DNA from: Nonomuraea sp. NBC_00507
Lineage (GTDB): Bacteria > Actinomycetota > Actinomycetes > Streptosporangiales > Streptosporangiaceae
Reading direction: 5' to 3'
Length of the DNA: 64,000 bases
Assembly: GCF_036013525.1 (NCBI RefSeq)
Contig: NZ_CP107853.1
Span: 6,386,001-6,450,000, forward strand
Shown: piece after piece, positions 1 to 7,500 of the stretch
Numbering within the stretch: position 1 is the first letter of the stretch
How the letters are laid out: each line of letters opens with the position of its first letter
Notes under the pieces: generated by a model
Told to the model about the DNA's origin: nothing
The model's database searches: none
What the model saw: only the letters and a program-made list of their open reading frames with translations
Translations under genes and position numbers: made by a program

Positions 1-458
1 GGACCGTGCGGCGCGCCGGCGAGGCCGAAGCCGCCGCGGCCATCGCGGGGTTCGCCGTTCTCAACGACGTCACGATGCGTGACTGGCAGTATCGCTCCCC
101 GATGTGGCTGCAGGGCAAGACCTGGGAAGGCAGCACACCGTTCGGTCCCTACCTGGTCACCCCCGACGAGCTGGACGGCGGCAGCCGTCCCTCCCTCACC
201 CTGACCGGCTCCGTCGACGGTGAGGTGGTGCAGCAGGCCGACACCTCCGACCTCGTGTTCGACCCCGTCGCCCTGGTGCGGTACATCTCGACGATCCTCA
301 CGCTCAGCCCCGGCGACGTCATCGCCTCCGGCACCCCGGGCGGGGTGGGCCACGCACGCAAGCCCGCCCGCTACCTCGCCGACGGGAGTGTCCTGGCCAC
401 CGAGATCACCGGGCTCGGCCGGTCCGAGGTCAAGGCCGTCGCCGAGCCGGTCGCGTGA
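1..458 (+). CDS. Fumarylacetoacetate hydrolase family protein, 3' part (probable fumarylpyruvate hydrolase)
   Basis: The reading frame is open to the left window edge, so only the C-terminal 150 or so residues are present. The visible NDVTMRDWQ, GKTWEGSTPFGPYLVT and ASGTPGGVG stretches are typical of the FAH fold, whose Mg-dependent enzymes cleave 1,3-diketone acids. The N-terminal metal-binding E-x-E is outside the window. The stop codon overlaps the start of the mycothiol-dependent maleylpyruvate isomerase gene, which points to fumarylpyruvate hydrolysis in gentisate degradation. The substrate is inferred from this pairing; the family assignment is firm. Confidence 0.85.
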   Translation, partial: TVRRAGEAEAAAAIAGFAVLNDVTMRDWQYRSPMWLQGKTWEGSTPFGPYLVTPDELDGGSRPSLTLTGSVDGEVVQQADTSDLVFDPVALVRYISTILTLSPGDVIASGTPGGVGHARKPARYLADGSVLATEITGLGRSEVKAVAEPVA

Positions 459-1177
459 TGGCCGCCGACCGGAGCCGCGCCGACAGCCTGCGATGGGTGG
501 CGCAGGGCACCGCGATCTTCTTCGGCGCCCTGGCCGCCCTGCCGGACGACCTGCTGGAGGGGCCGACGGCGCTCGACGGCTGGAGCGGCAGGCATCTGCT
601 GGCCCACGTCGCCGCCAACGCCGACGCGCTGGTCAACCTGGCGCACTGGGCCCGCACCGGTGAGGAGCGGCCGATGTACTCCTCCCCGGCGCAGCGTGAC
701 GCCGACATCGAGGCAGGCGCGAGGCGGCCGGCCGCCGAGCTGCGCGCCTGGGCCGCACAGGCCGCCGAGACCCTCGACGCGCGGCTCGCCGAGCTGGACG
801 AACAGCAGTGGGACCACGAGGTCCGCACCGCCCAGGGCCGCACCGTCCCCGCCGAAGAGGTGCCCTGGATGCGTGCGCGCGAGGTCATGGTGCACGCCGT
901 GGACCTTGGCGCCGGGGTGGAGTTCGACGATCTTCCGGACGATTTCCTCGCCGCCTTGATCGACGACATCGCCGCCAAGCGGTCCGGCGCCGACGGGCCC
1001 GCGCTCGCCCTCACCGCCACCGACCACGGTGGCACGTGGGCGGTCTCCGGCGCCGGCGACCCCACTCCGGTCACCGGCACCCTCGGCGGCCTCGCCGCCT
1101 ACCTGTCCGGCCGCCGCTCGGACGGCGTCACCGGCACGGGGGGCGGGCCGGCGCCCGAGCTTCCGCGGTGGCTCTAG
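458..1177 (+). CDS. Mycothiol-dependent maleylpyruvate isomerase family protein
   Basis: This 239-residue protein matches the DinB-like MDMPI family. GWSGRHLLAH near residues 42-50 supplies one metal-ligand His, and REVMVH near 141-146 supplies the Glu and His that complete the usual zinc site (H50, E142, H146). In the family such enzymes isomerise maleylpyruvate to fumarylpyruvate using mycothiol, a thiol restricted to actinobacteria. ATG 458 overlaps the TGA of the FAH gene by one base; an in-frame GTG lies at 455. The coupled arrangement supports a gentisate pathway role. Many family members have other, unknown substrates, so the exact reaction is inferred. Confidence 0.8.
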   Translation: MAADRSRADSLRWVAQGTAIFFGALAALPDDLLEGPTALDGWSGRHLLAHVAANADALVNLAHWARTGEERPMYSSPAQRDADIEAGARRPAAELRAWAAQAAETLDARLAELDEQQWDHEVRTAQGRTVPAEEVPWMRAREVMVHAVDLGAGVEFDDLPDDFLAALIDDIAAKRSGADGPALALTATDHGGTWAVSGAGDPTPVTGTLGGLAAYLSGRRSDGVTGTGGGPAPELPRWL

Positions 1178-1229
1178 CTGGACGTCGCAAAAGCTATACA
1201 AATCGGACTCTGGGGGATAATCTTGGCAT

Positions 1230-1252
1230 GCCTCAGCCGGGGGAGCTGAGGC
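1230..1252. terminator. Hairpin between convergent genes
   Basis: GCCTCAGC (1230-1237) pairs perfectly with GCTGAGGC (1245-1252) around a 7-base loop. It lies between two convergent genes and is followed on the + strand by a short T-run (ACTTTT). It could stop transcription from both sides. Confidence 0.55.
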
Positions 1253-1281
1253 CCAAAACTTTTCCCAAGGCCCGGCCGGTC

Positions 1282-2109
1282 CTACACGGGGACGGACAGG
1301 GTGACGGTGAGACCCGAGGACACGCTGCCCGTCACCGTACCGAGCTGGCTCGTGTGCCCGTCGCTGAAGATGTTGTCGCTCTCCAGGGACACCTCGCTCA
1401 GCGTGCGCACGCTCTCGCTGTAGCCCTCGCTCGCGTACACCGCCTCACACGTGTCCTTGGGCAGCGCCACCTGGGACGTTGCGATCTTGTTGTCGGCGGT
1501 CGTCGCCTTGGCCAGGCTCGGATAGACCTCGAAGTGGAGGTGCGGCCACCGGCCCGGGTAACAGGCCGGGAAGACGCTCGTGAAGGTCACCTTTCCGCTG
1601 CTGTCGGTCTCCTGGACCCCGCGCAGGTAGTTCTCGTTGGTGACGGCCTCGGAGTACATGGAGTAGTTGCCGTCGCGGTCGCAGTGCCACAGATAGACCG
1701 CGGCCCCTGACAGTGCCGAGCAGTTGGCCGAGGTGTCCTGGATGGTCAGGTCGATGGTCAGGGGAACGCCCTGCGCGGTGCCTGACGCCGAGCCGAAGCT
1801 GGCGCGGATGTCGCTGCGGACGATGCCGCTCTGGCTGAGGATGTTCGGGCCGTTCGATCCGTCGCTCGGGTACGGGCCGGCGGTCTCTTCCGGGATCTCG
1901 GCGCAGCTCCCACTCGTCGCCGCCGCACTCCCCGAGCCGGTGGATGTGGACGCCGCCGTCGACGGGGCGCTGGTCGAGTCGCTGCCGCAGCCGACCAGGG
2001 TAGCCAGGCCCGCGCCGGCGAACAAGCCCAGGATCCGCCGGCGTTCCAGCAGCGTCGACACGTCGAACTGCAGCCCTCTGTCGAAGATGTCGTCGTGGTG
2101 GTGGTGCAC
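1282..2109 (-). CDS. Intradiol ring-cleavage dioxygenase-like lipoprotein
   Basis: The 275-residue product has an intradiol dioxygenase domain of the protocatechuate 3,4-dioxygenase beta type (about residues 70-240). The iron-ligand pattern is retained: Tyr in GNYSMY near 149-152, then CYPGRWPHLHFEV with Y184, H190 and H192. The N-terminus has an unusual MHHHHDD start, an RRR motif and a lipobox ending LVGC41, so it is probably exported as a Tat or Sec lipoprotein. A Ser/Thr/Ala-rich linker follows. Secreted family members are common in actinomycetes and their natural substrate is mostly unknown. It is divergent from the downstream methyltransferase and is not part of the pca operon near 61 kb. 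Confidence 0.85.
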   Translation of the reverse strand: MHHHHDDIFDRGLQFDVSTLLERRRILGLFAGAGLATLVGCGSDSTSAPSTAASTSTGSGSAAATSGSCAEIPEETAGPYPSDGSNGPNILSQSGIVRSDIRASFGSASGTAQGVPLTIDLTIQDTSANCSALSGAAVYLWHCDRDGNYSMYSEAVTNENYLRGVQETDSSGKVTFTSVFPACYPGRWPHLHFEVYPSLAKATTADNKIATSQVALPKDTCEAVYASEGYSESVRTLSEVSLESDNIFSDGHTSQLGTVTGSVSSGLTVTLSVPV

Positions 2110-2277
2110 TGTTCACTCCATGCTGAGCACACGCGCCGCTGCAGGCCGGCTCGGAGCGGGGACGGCGGCGCGTTGGGGGGTCCTCATTTAAGCAGCCAGC
2201 ACCTAGATTGTCCGACAAGTCCCCACCATAATTTTCGGCCATAATCAATGAGCCATCGATCGGTTGAGGGGCACGGC

Positions 2278-3195
2278 ATGGGTGACGAGGGCAGGCGGTT
2301 CGCAGGAGTCGACACCAGCACACCCAACCTCGCCCGCATGCACGACTACTTCGTCGGTGGGAAGGACAACTTCGCCGCCGACCGGGAGGCGGCCGAGGCG
2401 GTGCTGGCCATCGCCCCGGAGGTCCGGGTGATGGCGCTGGAGCATCAGACGTTCCACGTACGGGTGATCCGCTTTCTCGCCGAGCAGGGCATCACCCAGT
2501 TCGTCAACCTCGGCTCAGGGCTGCCCACCGAGCACAACACGCACCAGCTGGCCCGCTCGCTCGCCCCTGACGCCCGCGTCGTCTACGTCGCCAACGATCC
2601 GGTGGTGCTGACCCATGGCCGGGCGATCCTCGCCAGGGAGCCCGGGATCGTCGTCGTCGAGGGCGACGTCATGCATCCTGCCGATCTGCTCGCCGACCCC
2701 CTTCTCCAGCAGACGATCGACCTCGATCAGCCGGTGGCGGTGTTGCTGTTCGCCGTCCTGCAGTACATCCCGGACGGCAGCGATCCCTTCCGGCGCGTGG
2801 CCGAATTGCGTGACGCGCTGCCGGCCGGCAGCCACGTCGTCATCACGCACGTCGTCTTCGACGCGCGCCCGGAGATCGCGGAGCCGCTCGTCGATCTCTA
2901 CAAGAAGATGCTGGGCGATGCGGACGGCGGGGCCCGCACCAAGGAGCAGGTGGCGCCCTTCTTCGACGGCTTCCAGCTGGTCGAGCCCGGGTTGGTCTAC
3001 GTCCGGGACTGGCGGCCCGATACCCCGTTCCTGCCGGAGAGGTCGGAGAAGGCCTGGGGGTGGTCGTGGGAGTCGGCCGGAAGCCCTAGGCGGCCCTTCG
3101 GCGGTTTCCTCGGTGGGCTAGGCCCGCGAAGCCGTGCCACGGAGTGGCACGGACGCGTGCTCTCCTCCTCCGCCGGCCCTTCCATTCTCTTGTAA
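2278..3195 (+). CDS. SAM-dependent methyltransferase, DUF574 family, with shifted C-terminus
   Basis: The protein has the DUF574 (Methyltransf_19) hallmarks: HDYFVGGKDNFAAD, the SAM loop NLGSGLPTEHNTH, VVYVANDP and APFFDGFQLVEPGL. ATG 2278 is preceded by GAGGGG at a good distance; ATG 2248 is an alternative. The last 40 or so residues are foreign to the family. In the -1 frame the sequence reads GVGRKP followed by TAG at 3087-3089, matching the CGVARKP end of the paralogue at 20621-21442. One missing G in the GGG at 3068-3070 explains this. The native gene probably ended at 3089. The methyl acceptor of this family is unknown. Confidence 0.8.
   Translation: MGDEGRRFAGVDTSTPNLARMHDYFVGGKDNFAADREAAEAVLAIAPEVRVMALEHQTFHVRVIRFLAEQGITQFVNLGSGLPTEHNTHQLARSLAPDARVVYVANDPVVLTHGRAILAREPGIVVVEGDVMHPADLLADPLLQQTIDLDQPVAVLLFAVLQYIPDGSDPFRRVAELRDALPAGSHVVITHVVFDARPEIAEPLVDLYKKMLGDADGGARTKEQVAPFFDGFQLVEPGLVYVRDWRPDTPFLPERSEKAWGWSWESAGSPRRPFGGFLGGLGPRSRATEWHGRVLSSSAGPSILL
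3132..3152 (+). terminator. Terminator-like hairpin inside the apparent 3' extension
   Basis: CCGTGCCAC (3132-3140) and GTGGCACGG (3144-3152) form a perfect 9-bp stem with a 3-base loop. The hairpin lies 43 bases after the predicted original TAG (3087-3089) but inside the frame that now reads through to 3195, supporting the frameshift interpretation. Confidence 0.55.
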
Positions 3196-3257
3196 CCCCC
3201 AGTCCACCCCGTGGTCTGTGGATCGACAGGTCCGGGTCCAGCCGAGGGAGTCCCTCC

Positions 3258-4574
3258 ATGTCCGATATCGCCGCCCCCTCTCCGCCCACGCCGGCTCCCG
3301 CGAGTGACAAGCGCACGGTGTCGCGGGTCGTCGCCGCGAGCCTGATCGGCACCGTGGTCGAGTACTACGACTTCGCGGTGTACGGCACCGCCGCCGCCCT
3401 GGTCCTGGGCCCGGCGTTCTTCCCGTCGGGCAGCCCCACGGTCCAGACCCTCGCCGCCTTCCTCACCTTCGCCGGGGCGTTCCTGGCGCGGCCTTTCGGG
3501 GTGGTGCTGTTCGGGACCATCGGCGATCGGCTGGGGCGCAAGCGGGCGCTGGTCCTGTCACTGCTGCTGATGGGAACGGCCACGGTGGGGGTCGGACTGC
3601 TCCCGACGTACGAGAGCGCCGGAATGCTCGCCCCCGTCCTGCTGGTGGCCCTGCGCCTGCTCCAGGGCGTGAGCATGGGCGGCGAGTGGGGCGGCGCCGT
3701 CCTGCTGGCCGCCGAGCACGCGCCGCCGGCCCGCCGGGCGATGTTCGCCTCCATCCCGCAGGCCGGGCCGCCCCTGGGCTTCCTGCTGTCCAGCGCGGTG
3801 ATCCTGCCCACGCTGGCCATCGCCGGGCGTGACGGCTTCGCCGCCGGGGCGTGGCGGATTCCGTTCCTGTTCAGCGCGGCGCTCATCATCATCGGCCTGT
3901 GGGTGCGCAGCCAGGTGACCGAGTCCCCGGTGTTCACCTCCGCACCCCGTCGTACGGCCTCCCGCTTCCCGCTCGGCACGCTGGTCAAGGAACACCCCCG
4001 CCGGCTGCTGCTGGGCATCGGCGCGGCGATCGGCGGCTCGTCGGTCTACTACCTCACCACCGTCTACAGCCTGCAGTACGGGCCGAAGGCGCTCGGCCTC
4101 TCGCAGGGCGCGGTGCTCACCGCCGCGAGCATCGCCGCCACGGCCGGAGCCCTGGCGACCGTTCCGGTGGCGCGACTGGCCGACAAGGTCGGCAGGCGTC
4201 CCGTGATGCTGGCGGGCCTCGTCGGCTGCGTGCTCTGGGCGCTGCCCATGTTCGGCTCGCTGCAGACCGGCAACGGCCTGGTGATCACGGGAGCGTTCAC
4301 GCTGGGGCTGGTGCTGTTCACGCTGAGCTTCGCGCCGATCGCCGCCTTCCTGCCCGAGCTCTTCCCCGCGCGGCTGCGGTACACCGGCGCGTCGGCGGCC
4401 TTCATCCTCGCCAACACGCTCGGCGGCGGCTTCGCCCCGGTCGTCGCCACCTGGCTGAACACCCACTGGGCGTCACCCCTGGTGCTCGGCGCCTATGCGG
4501 GGGCGCTGTGCCTGCTCAGCCTCCTCTGCGTGCTCGCGCTGCCGGAGACCCGCGACCACGCATTCGCCGCCTGA
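3258..4574 (+). CDS. MFS transporter of the metabolite:H+ symporter (MHS) family
   Basis: The 438-residue protein shows about twelve membrane helices and MHS signatures: GTVVEYYDFAVYG at the first helix, RPFGVVLFGTIGDRLGRKRAL in the loop 2-3 region, LRLLQGVSMGGEWGGAVLLAAEHA, and LADKVGRRPVM. The start ATG 3258 is chosen because GAGGGAG lies 7 bases upstream and the family begins just before the first helix. Relatives import organic acids such as shikimate, alpha-ketoglutarate or aromatic acids together with protons. The IclR gene directly downstream suggests that the cargo is an aromatic or carboxylic acid; this is inference. Confidence 0.88.
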   Translation: MSDIAAPSPPTPAPASDKRTVSRVVAASLIGTVVEYYDFAVYGTAAALVLGPAFFPSGSPTVQTLAAFLTFAGAFLARPFGVVLFGTIGDRLGRKRALVLSLLLMGTATVGVGLLPTYESAGMLAPVLLVALRLLQGVSMGGEWGGAVLLAAEHAPPARRAMFASIPQAGPPLGFLLSSAVILPTLAIAGRDGFAAGAWRIPFLFSAALIIIGLWVRSQVTESPVFTSAPRRTASRFPLGTLVKEHPRRLLLGIGAAIGGSSVYYLTTVYSLQYGPKALGLSQGAVLTAASIAATAGALATVPVARLADKVGRRPVMLAGLVGCVLWALPMFGSLQTGNGLVITGAFTLGLVLFTLSFAPIAAFLPELFPARLRYTGASAAFILANTLGGGFAPVVATWLNTHWASPLVLGAYAGALCLLSLLCVLALPETRDHAFAA

Positions 4575-4593
4575 CCACTGCTCCCTGCTCATC

Positions 4594-4630
4594 ACGCCCG
4601 GGACCTGCCGATATGGCCGATCCCGGGCGT
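4594..4630 (+). terminator. Terminator hairpin after the MHS transporter
   Basis: ACGCCCGGGA (4594-4603) is the exact reverse complement of TCCCGGGCGT (4621-4630), giving a 10-bp stem with a 17-base loop. It lies 20 bases after the transporter stop codon. Confidence 0.65.
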
Positions 4631-4657
4631 TTACATCGCCGAAACTGTCCCTTAAAG

Positions 4658-4671
4658 TGGACTCGCGTCCA
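4658..4671. promoter_or_regulatory. Candidate IclR autoregulatory operator
   Basis: TGGACtcgcGTCCA is an inverted repeat of 5-bp arms around 4 bases. It lies 38 bases upstream of the IclR-family start codon, between the upstream terminator and the RBS. The TGGA...TCCA form resembles known IclR-type half-sites. No binding data; the assignment is by position and symmetry. Confidence 0.4.
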
Positions 4672-4708
4672 TCATGGTGGTCGCTTGAAGGAACCCCAGG
4701 AGACCTCC

Positions 4709-5524
4709 ATGGCTACGTCCCACCGCGATCCAGGCGCCGACCTGGAATTCGCCGACCCGGACCAGCGGCAGCCCACGGCCGTCGACAAGGCGCTCGTCCT
4801 GCTGAAGTCGCTCGCCGACCACGACCGCGAGATCGGGGTCAGCGAGCTGGCGCGGCGCACCGGGCTGACCAAGTCCACAGCCTTCCGCCTGCTCGGCATC
4901 CTCCACCGCAACGACCTCGTCGAGCGCGTCGGCAGCGACTACCGGCTGGGCACGCGGTTGTTCGACATGGGCGCCCGGGTCTACGGCCCGACCTCGCTGG
5001 TGTTGCGGGAGCGCCTGCTGCCGTATCTCGCCGACCTGTACGAGCTGACCCACGAGACGGTGCACTTGGCCGTGCTCCATGACACCGGGATCGTGTACAT
5101 CAACAAGATCCACGGCCATCGGCCGGCGCGATGCCCCTCCCAGATCGGCGCCCGCCTGCCGGCCTACTGCACCGGGGTCGGCAAGGCGCTGCTCGCCTTC
5201 GATCACGACGCCGCCGAGGCGGCCATCGCGGAGGGACTGGCGCCGCGCACCGGCTCCACGCTCACCGACCCCGCCCATTTCCGCGCTGAGCTGCGGCGGA
5301 TCAGGGTGGACGGGGTCGCCTACGACCGGCAGGAAGCCGTCCCGGGTCTCGTCTGCGTCGCCGTGCCGATCATGAACGGGGCGGGCAGGCCGGTGGCCGC
5401 GTTGTCGGTGGCAGGTGCTCACCATCGGTTCGATCCCGCACGCTTCGCCCCGGCCCTGCGCCGGGTCGCGTACGAGGCGTCACGGGCGCTCGTCGCGGCC
5501 CAGCGGCAGGCGGCGAGCGGCTGA
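4709..5524 (+). CDS. IclR family transcriptional regulator
   Basis: The 271-residue protein has an N-terminal winged helix (about 24-90, with AVDKALVLLKSLADHDREI and LTKSTAFRLLGILHRNDLVER) and a C-terminal IclR effector domain (about 105-265, with LPAYCTGVGKALLAF). ATG 4709 has AGGAG 7-11 bases upstream. IclR proteins usually sense small carboxylic or aromatic acids and control catabolic and transporter genes. The MHS transporter immediately upstream is the probable target, together with its own gene through the palindrome at 4658-4671. The effector cannot be read from sequence. Confidence 0.9.
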   Translation: MATSHRDPGADLEFADPDQRQPTAVDKALVLLKSLADHDREIGVSELARRTGLTKSTAFRLLGILHRNDLVERVGSDYRLGTRLFDMGARVYGPTSLVLRERLLPYLADLYELTHETVHLAVLHDTGIVYINKIHGHRPARCPSQIGARLPAYCTGVGKALLAFDHDAAEAAIAEGLAPRTGSTLTDPAHFRAELRRIRVDGVAYDRQEAVPGLVCVAVPIMNGAGRPVAALSVAGAHHRFDPARFAPALRRVAYEASRALVAAQRQAASG

Positions 5525-5570
5525 ACCCCGGCGCGCGGCGGACGGCGAGCGGCTGAACCCCGGCACGCGG
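5511..5570. repeat. 32-bp-period tandem duplication over the IclR stop codon
   Basis: A 28-bp unit at 5511-5538, containing the TGA of the IclR gene, recurs at 5543-5570 with one mismatch (G to A) after a 4-base spacer. The second copy lies in the untranslated region. It looks like a recent local duplication without effect on the protein. Confidence 0.8.
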
Positions 5571-5588
5571 GAGCGGCCCATCGACCGG

Positions 5589-6203
5589 TCAGCGCGGCTG
5601 GCCGTCGTGGGTCCGGGCCACGCCCATCGCCCCGGTGCCCGGCTGGACACGGGGCACGCTGACCACGACGTGGACCAGACTCTCTCCGTCCAGCGATTCG
5701 TAGAGGTGCGGCCGGTCGGCCGGATAGCGGACGAAGTCGCCGGTGCTCAGCTCGACCGCGTAGTCCACGGGTCCCACCCGGACCCGGCCGCTGATCACGT
5801 ACAGGTGCTCCAGGGTGCCGACCGGATGGGGAGCGGACGGCTCGCCGGCGTCGTCGCCGGCCGCCGGAAGGATGCGGAGCAGATAGTTCTCGATCACGCC
5901 GGAGCCGTAGACGTGGTCGAGCGAGCGGGACTCGTAGCCTCCGTGCTGACGCCACGCCACGTCGTCGCCGCGCTGGACGACCATGACCTGCTCGCGTTCG
6001 GCCACCAGCCGCGTCACCGGCACGCCGAGCGCTTCCGCGACGGAGAACAGCGTGTCCACGGTCGGATTGCCCGTGCCCTGTTCGATCGTGGACAGCGTCT
6101 GCTTGGCCAGCCCTGCCTGCCGGGCCAGCTCGGCCAGTGACATGCCCCGCTGCTCTCTGAGGAGCCGCACATTGCGCGCGACCACGGTATTTCCCGATGA
6201 CAC
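5589..6203 (-). CDS. XRE-family regulator with C-terminal cupin domain
   Basis: The 204-residue protein combines an XRE helix-turn-helix (about 6-62: NVRLLREQRGMSLAELARQ, KQTLSTIEQG) with a C-terminal cupin (about 110-190: HPVGTLEHLYVISGRVRVG, DFVRYPADRPHLYES). This layout is typical of one-domain sensors that bind a small ligand in the cupin and repress transport or catabolic genes. It is convergent with the IclR gene and precedes no co-directional target, so its regulon is not evident here. A palindrome near 6299-6311 lies upstream and may be an operator. Confidence 0.85.
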   Translation of the reverse strand: MSSGNTVVARNVRLLREQRGMSLAELARQAGLAKQTLSTIEQGTGNPTVDTLFSVAEALGVPVTRLVAEREQVMVVQRGDDVAWRQHGGYESRSLDHVYGSGVIENYLLRILPAAGDDAGEPSAPHPVGTLEHLYVISGRVRVGPVDYAVELSTGDFVRYPADRPHLYESLDGESLVHVVVSVPRVQPGTGAMGVARTHDGQPR

Positions 6204-6298
6204 GGCACCACTGTAGGCGCAGCCGGCCGAGCGCGGTGGCGAGGGCCTCCTTAGGCGGGCGTCAGCCGTCGGCCACCACCTTACGTTCGTTAAATTGC

Positions 6299-6311
6299 CC
6301 GAAAGTTTCGG
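6299..6311. promoter_or_regulatory. 13-bp perfect palindrome between lacI-type gene and XRE gene
   Basis: CCGAAAGTTTCGG is perfectly symmetric about its central G. It abuts the stop codon of the LacI-family gene (6312) and lies 96 bases upstream of the XRE-cupin start. The GTTTCG core recurs near the ABC importer promoter (7398-7403, and reversed at 7481-7486). Confidence 0.35.
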
Positions 6312-7355
6312 TCATCGGGAAGGTTTCGTCGTGCTTTCCCGGACGATGAGCTCGGTGCCGAGCTCGATGCGGGGCTGAGCCGGCGGCTCGCCCTGGGCGA
6401 GCTTGAGCAGCATGGTCGCGGCGGTGGCCGCCATCTCGGTGAGTGGCTGGCGGATCGTGGTCAGTGGCGGGGTCATCCATTGCGTCGAGGGCAGGTCGTC
6501 GAAGCCGACCACGCTCAGGTCGTGCGGGATGCGCAGGCCGAGCTGGTGCGCCGCACGGTAGACGCCCATGGCCTGTCCGTCGTTGCAGGCGAAGACGGCG
6601 GTCGGCGGATCGGCCAGGCGCAGCAGCCGGTTCGCCTGGGCCAGGCCGCCCTCGACGACGAAGTCGCCTCGGCCGATCAGGTCCGGATCGATGGGCACCC
6701 CGGCCATGTCCAGGGCGGTGCGGTAGCCGTCGAGCCGGGCACGGCTGGACAGCGCGTAGTCAGGGCCGGTGATGATGGCGATGCGCCGGTGCCCGAGGTC
6801 GAGCAGGTGGCGCGTCGCCGCCAGCCCGCCGTTCCAGTTGCTTGCGCCCACCGTGGGCACCTGCTGCCCCGGATCGCCTGACGGATCGAGCAGGACCAGG
6901 GGGACGCCGCGCGTGGCGAGCTGGTCGCGCTGCTCCTTCGTCAGGTCGGCGAATACCGCGATCACGCCGGTGGGGCGGCGGCTCAGCACGGCCTCGATCC
7001 AGCCCTTGCCGGGGGTGTGGCGGTGTTGCAGCTCCGACAGGACGACGGCCAGCTGGTGCTCGCGGACCACCTGCTCGACGCCCTTGGCGATCTCCACCGG
7101 GTAGTCGCCCTCCAGGGCGTGGAAGACCAGCTCCACCAGCGGGGCCGGGCTGGCCCGCCGCCGCTGTGGGCGATAGCCGTGCTCGCGGATGAGCCCTTCG
7201 ATGAGGGCGCGGGTCTCGGGCGCCACCTCGGTGCGACCGTTGACGACCTTGGAGACGGTTGCCGTGGACACCCCGGCCAGCTCGGCGAGTTGCGCGATGG
7301 TGAGTGGCTGGGGCGGGGCGCCATCGCCTGCGGGCGGCTCTTCGGTCGCGGTCAT
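6312..7355 (-). CDS. LacI family transcriptional regulator
   Basis: The 347-residue protein has the LacI helix-turn-helix and hinge (about 18-70: LTIAQLAELAGVSTATVSKVVNG, then REHGYRPQ) and a periplasmic-binding-protein-like effector domain with GLAATRHLLDLGHRRIAIITG, PTAVFACNDGQAMG and LSVVGFDDLPSTQWMTPPLTTI. It is divergent from the sugar ABC importer genes, the classic position for the local repressor. The inducer is presumably the imported sugar or a derivative. The 145-bp divergent region holds the importer promoter and GTTTCG half-sites that may be bound. Confidence 0.92.
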   Translation of the reverse strand: MTATEEPPAGDGAPPQPLTIAQLAELAGVSTATVSKVVNGRTEVAPETRALIEGLIREHGYRPQRRRASPAPLVELVFHALEGDYPVEIAKGVEQVVREHQLAVVLSELQHRHTPGKGWIEAVLSRRPTGVIAVFADLTKEQRDQLATRGVPLVLLDPSGDPGQQVPTVGASNWNGGLAATRHLLDLGHRRIAIITGPDYALSSRARLDGYRTALDMAGVPIDPDLIGRGDFVVEGGLAQANRLLRLADPPTAVFACNDGQAMGVYRAAHQLGLRIPHDLSVVGFDDLPSTQWMTPPLTTIRQPLTEMAATAATMLLKLAQGEPPAQPRIELGTELIVRESTTKPSR

Positions 7356-7397
7356 GGCCGCAGTCTAATGGGATGCTTTCGGCAAGTTGCCTTAACT

Positions 7398-7486
7398 GTT
7401 TCGCGGAACTTACCAGTCGGTTCTTGACGGATTTCCGAGGATCCCCCTACAGTCCCGGGGTTAACGATCGGAATTAATTACGAAAC
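7398..7486. promoter_or_regulatory. Promoter and candidate LacI boxes for the ABC importer
   Basis: TTGACG (7424-7429) and TACAGT (7448-7453), 18 bases apart, form a convincing -35/-10 pair. They are flanked by GTTTCG at 7398-7403 and its reverse complement CGAAAC at 7481-7486, each near AT-rich GTTAA/TTAAT words. The downstream copy would lie just after the transcription start, fitting repression. The operator assignment is inferred. Confidence 0.5.
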
Positions 7487-7500
7487 TTTTGAGGTAGCCC

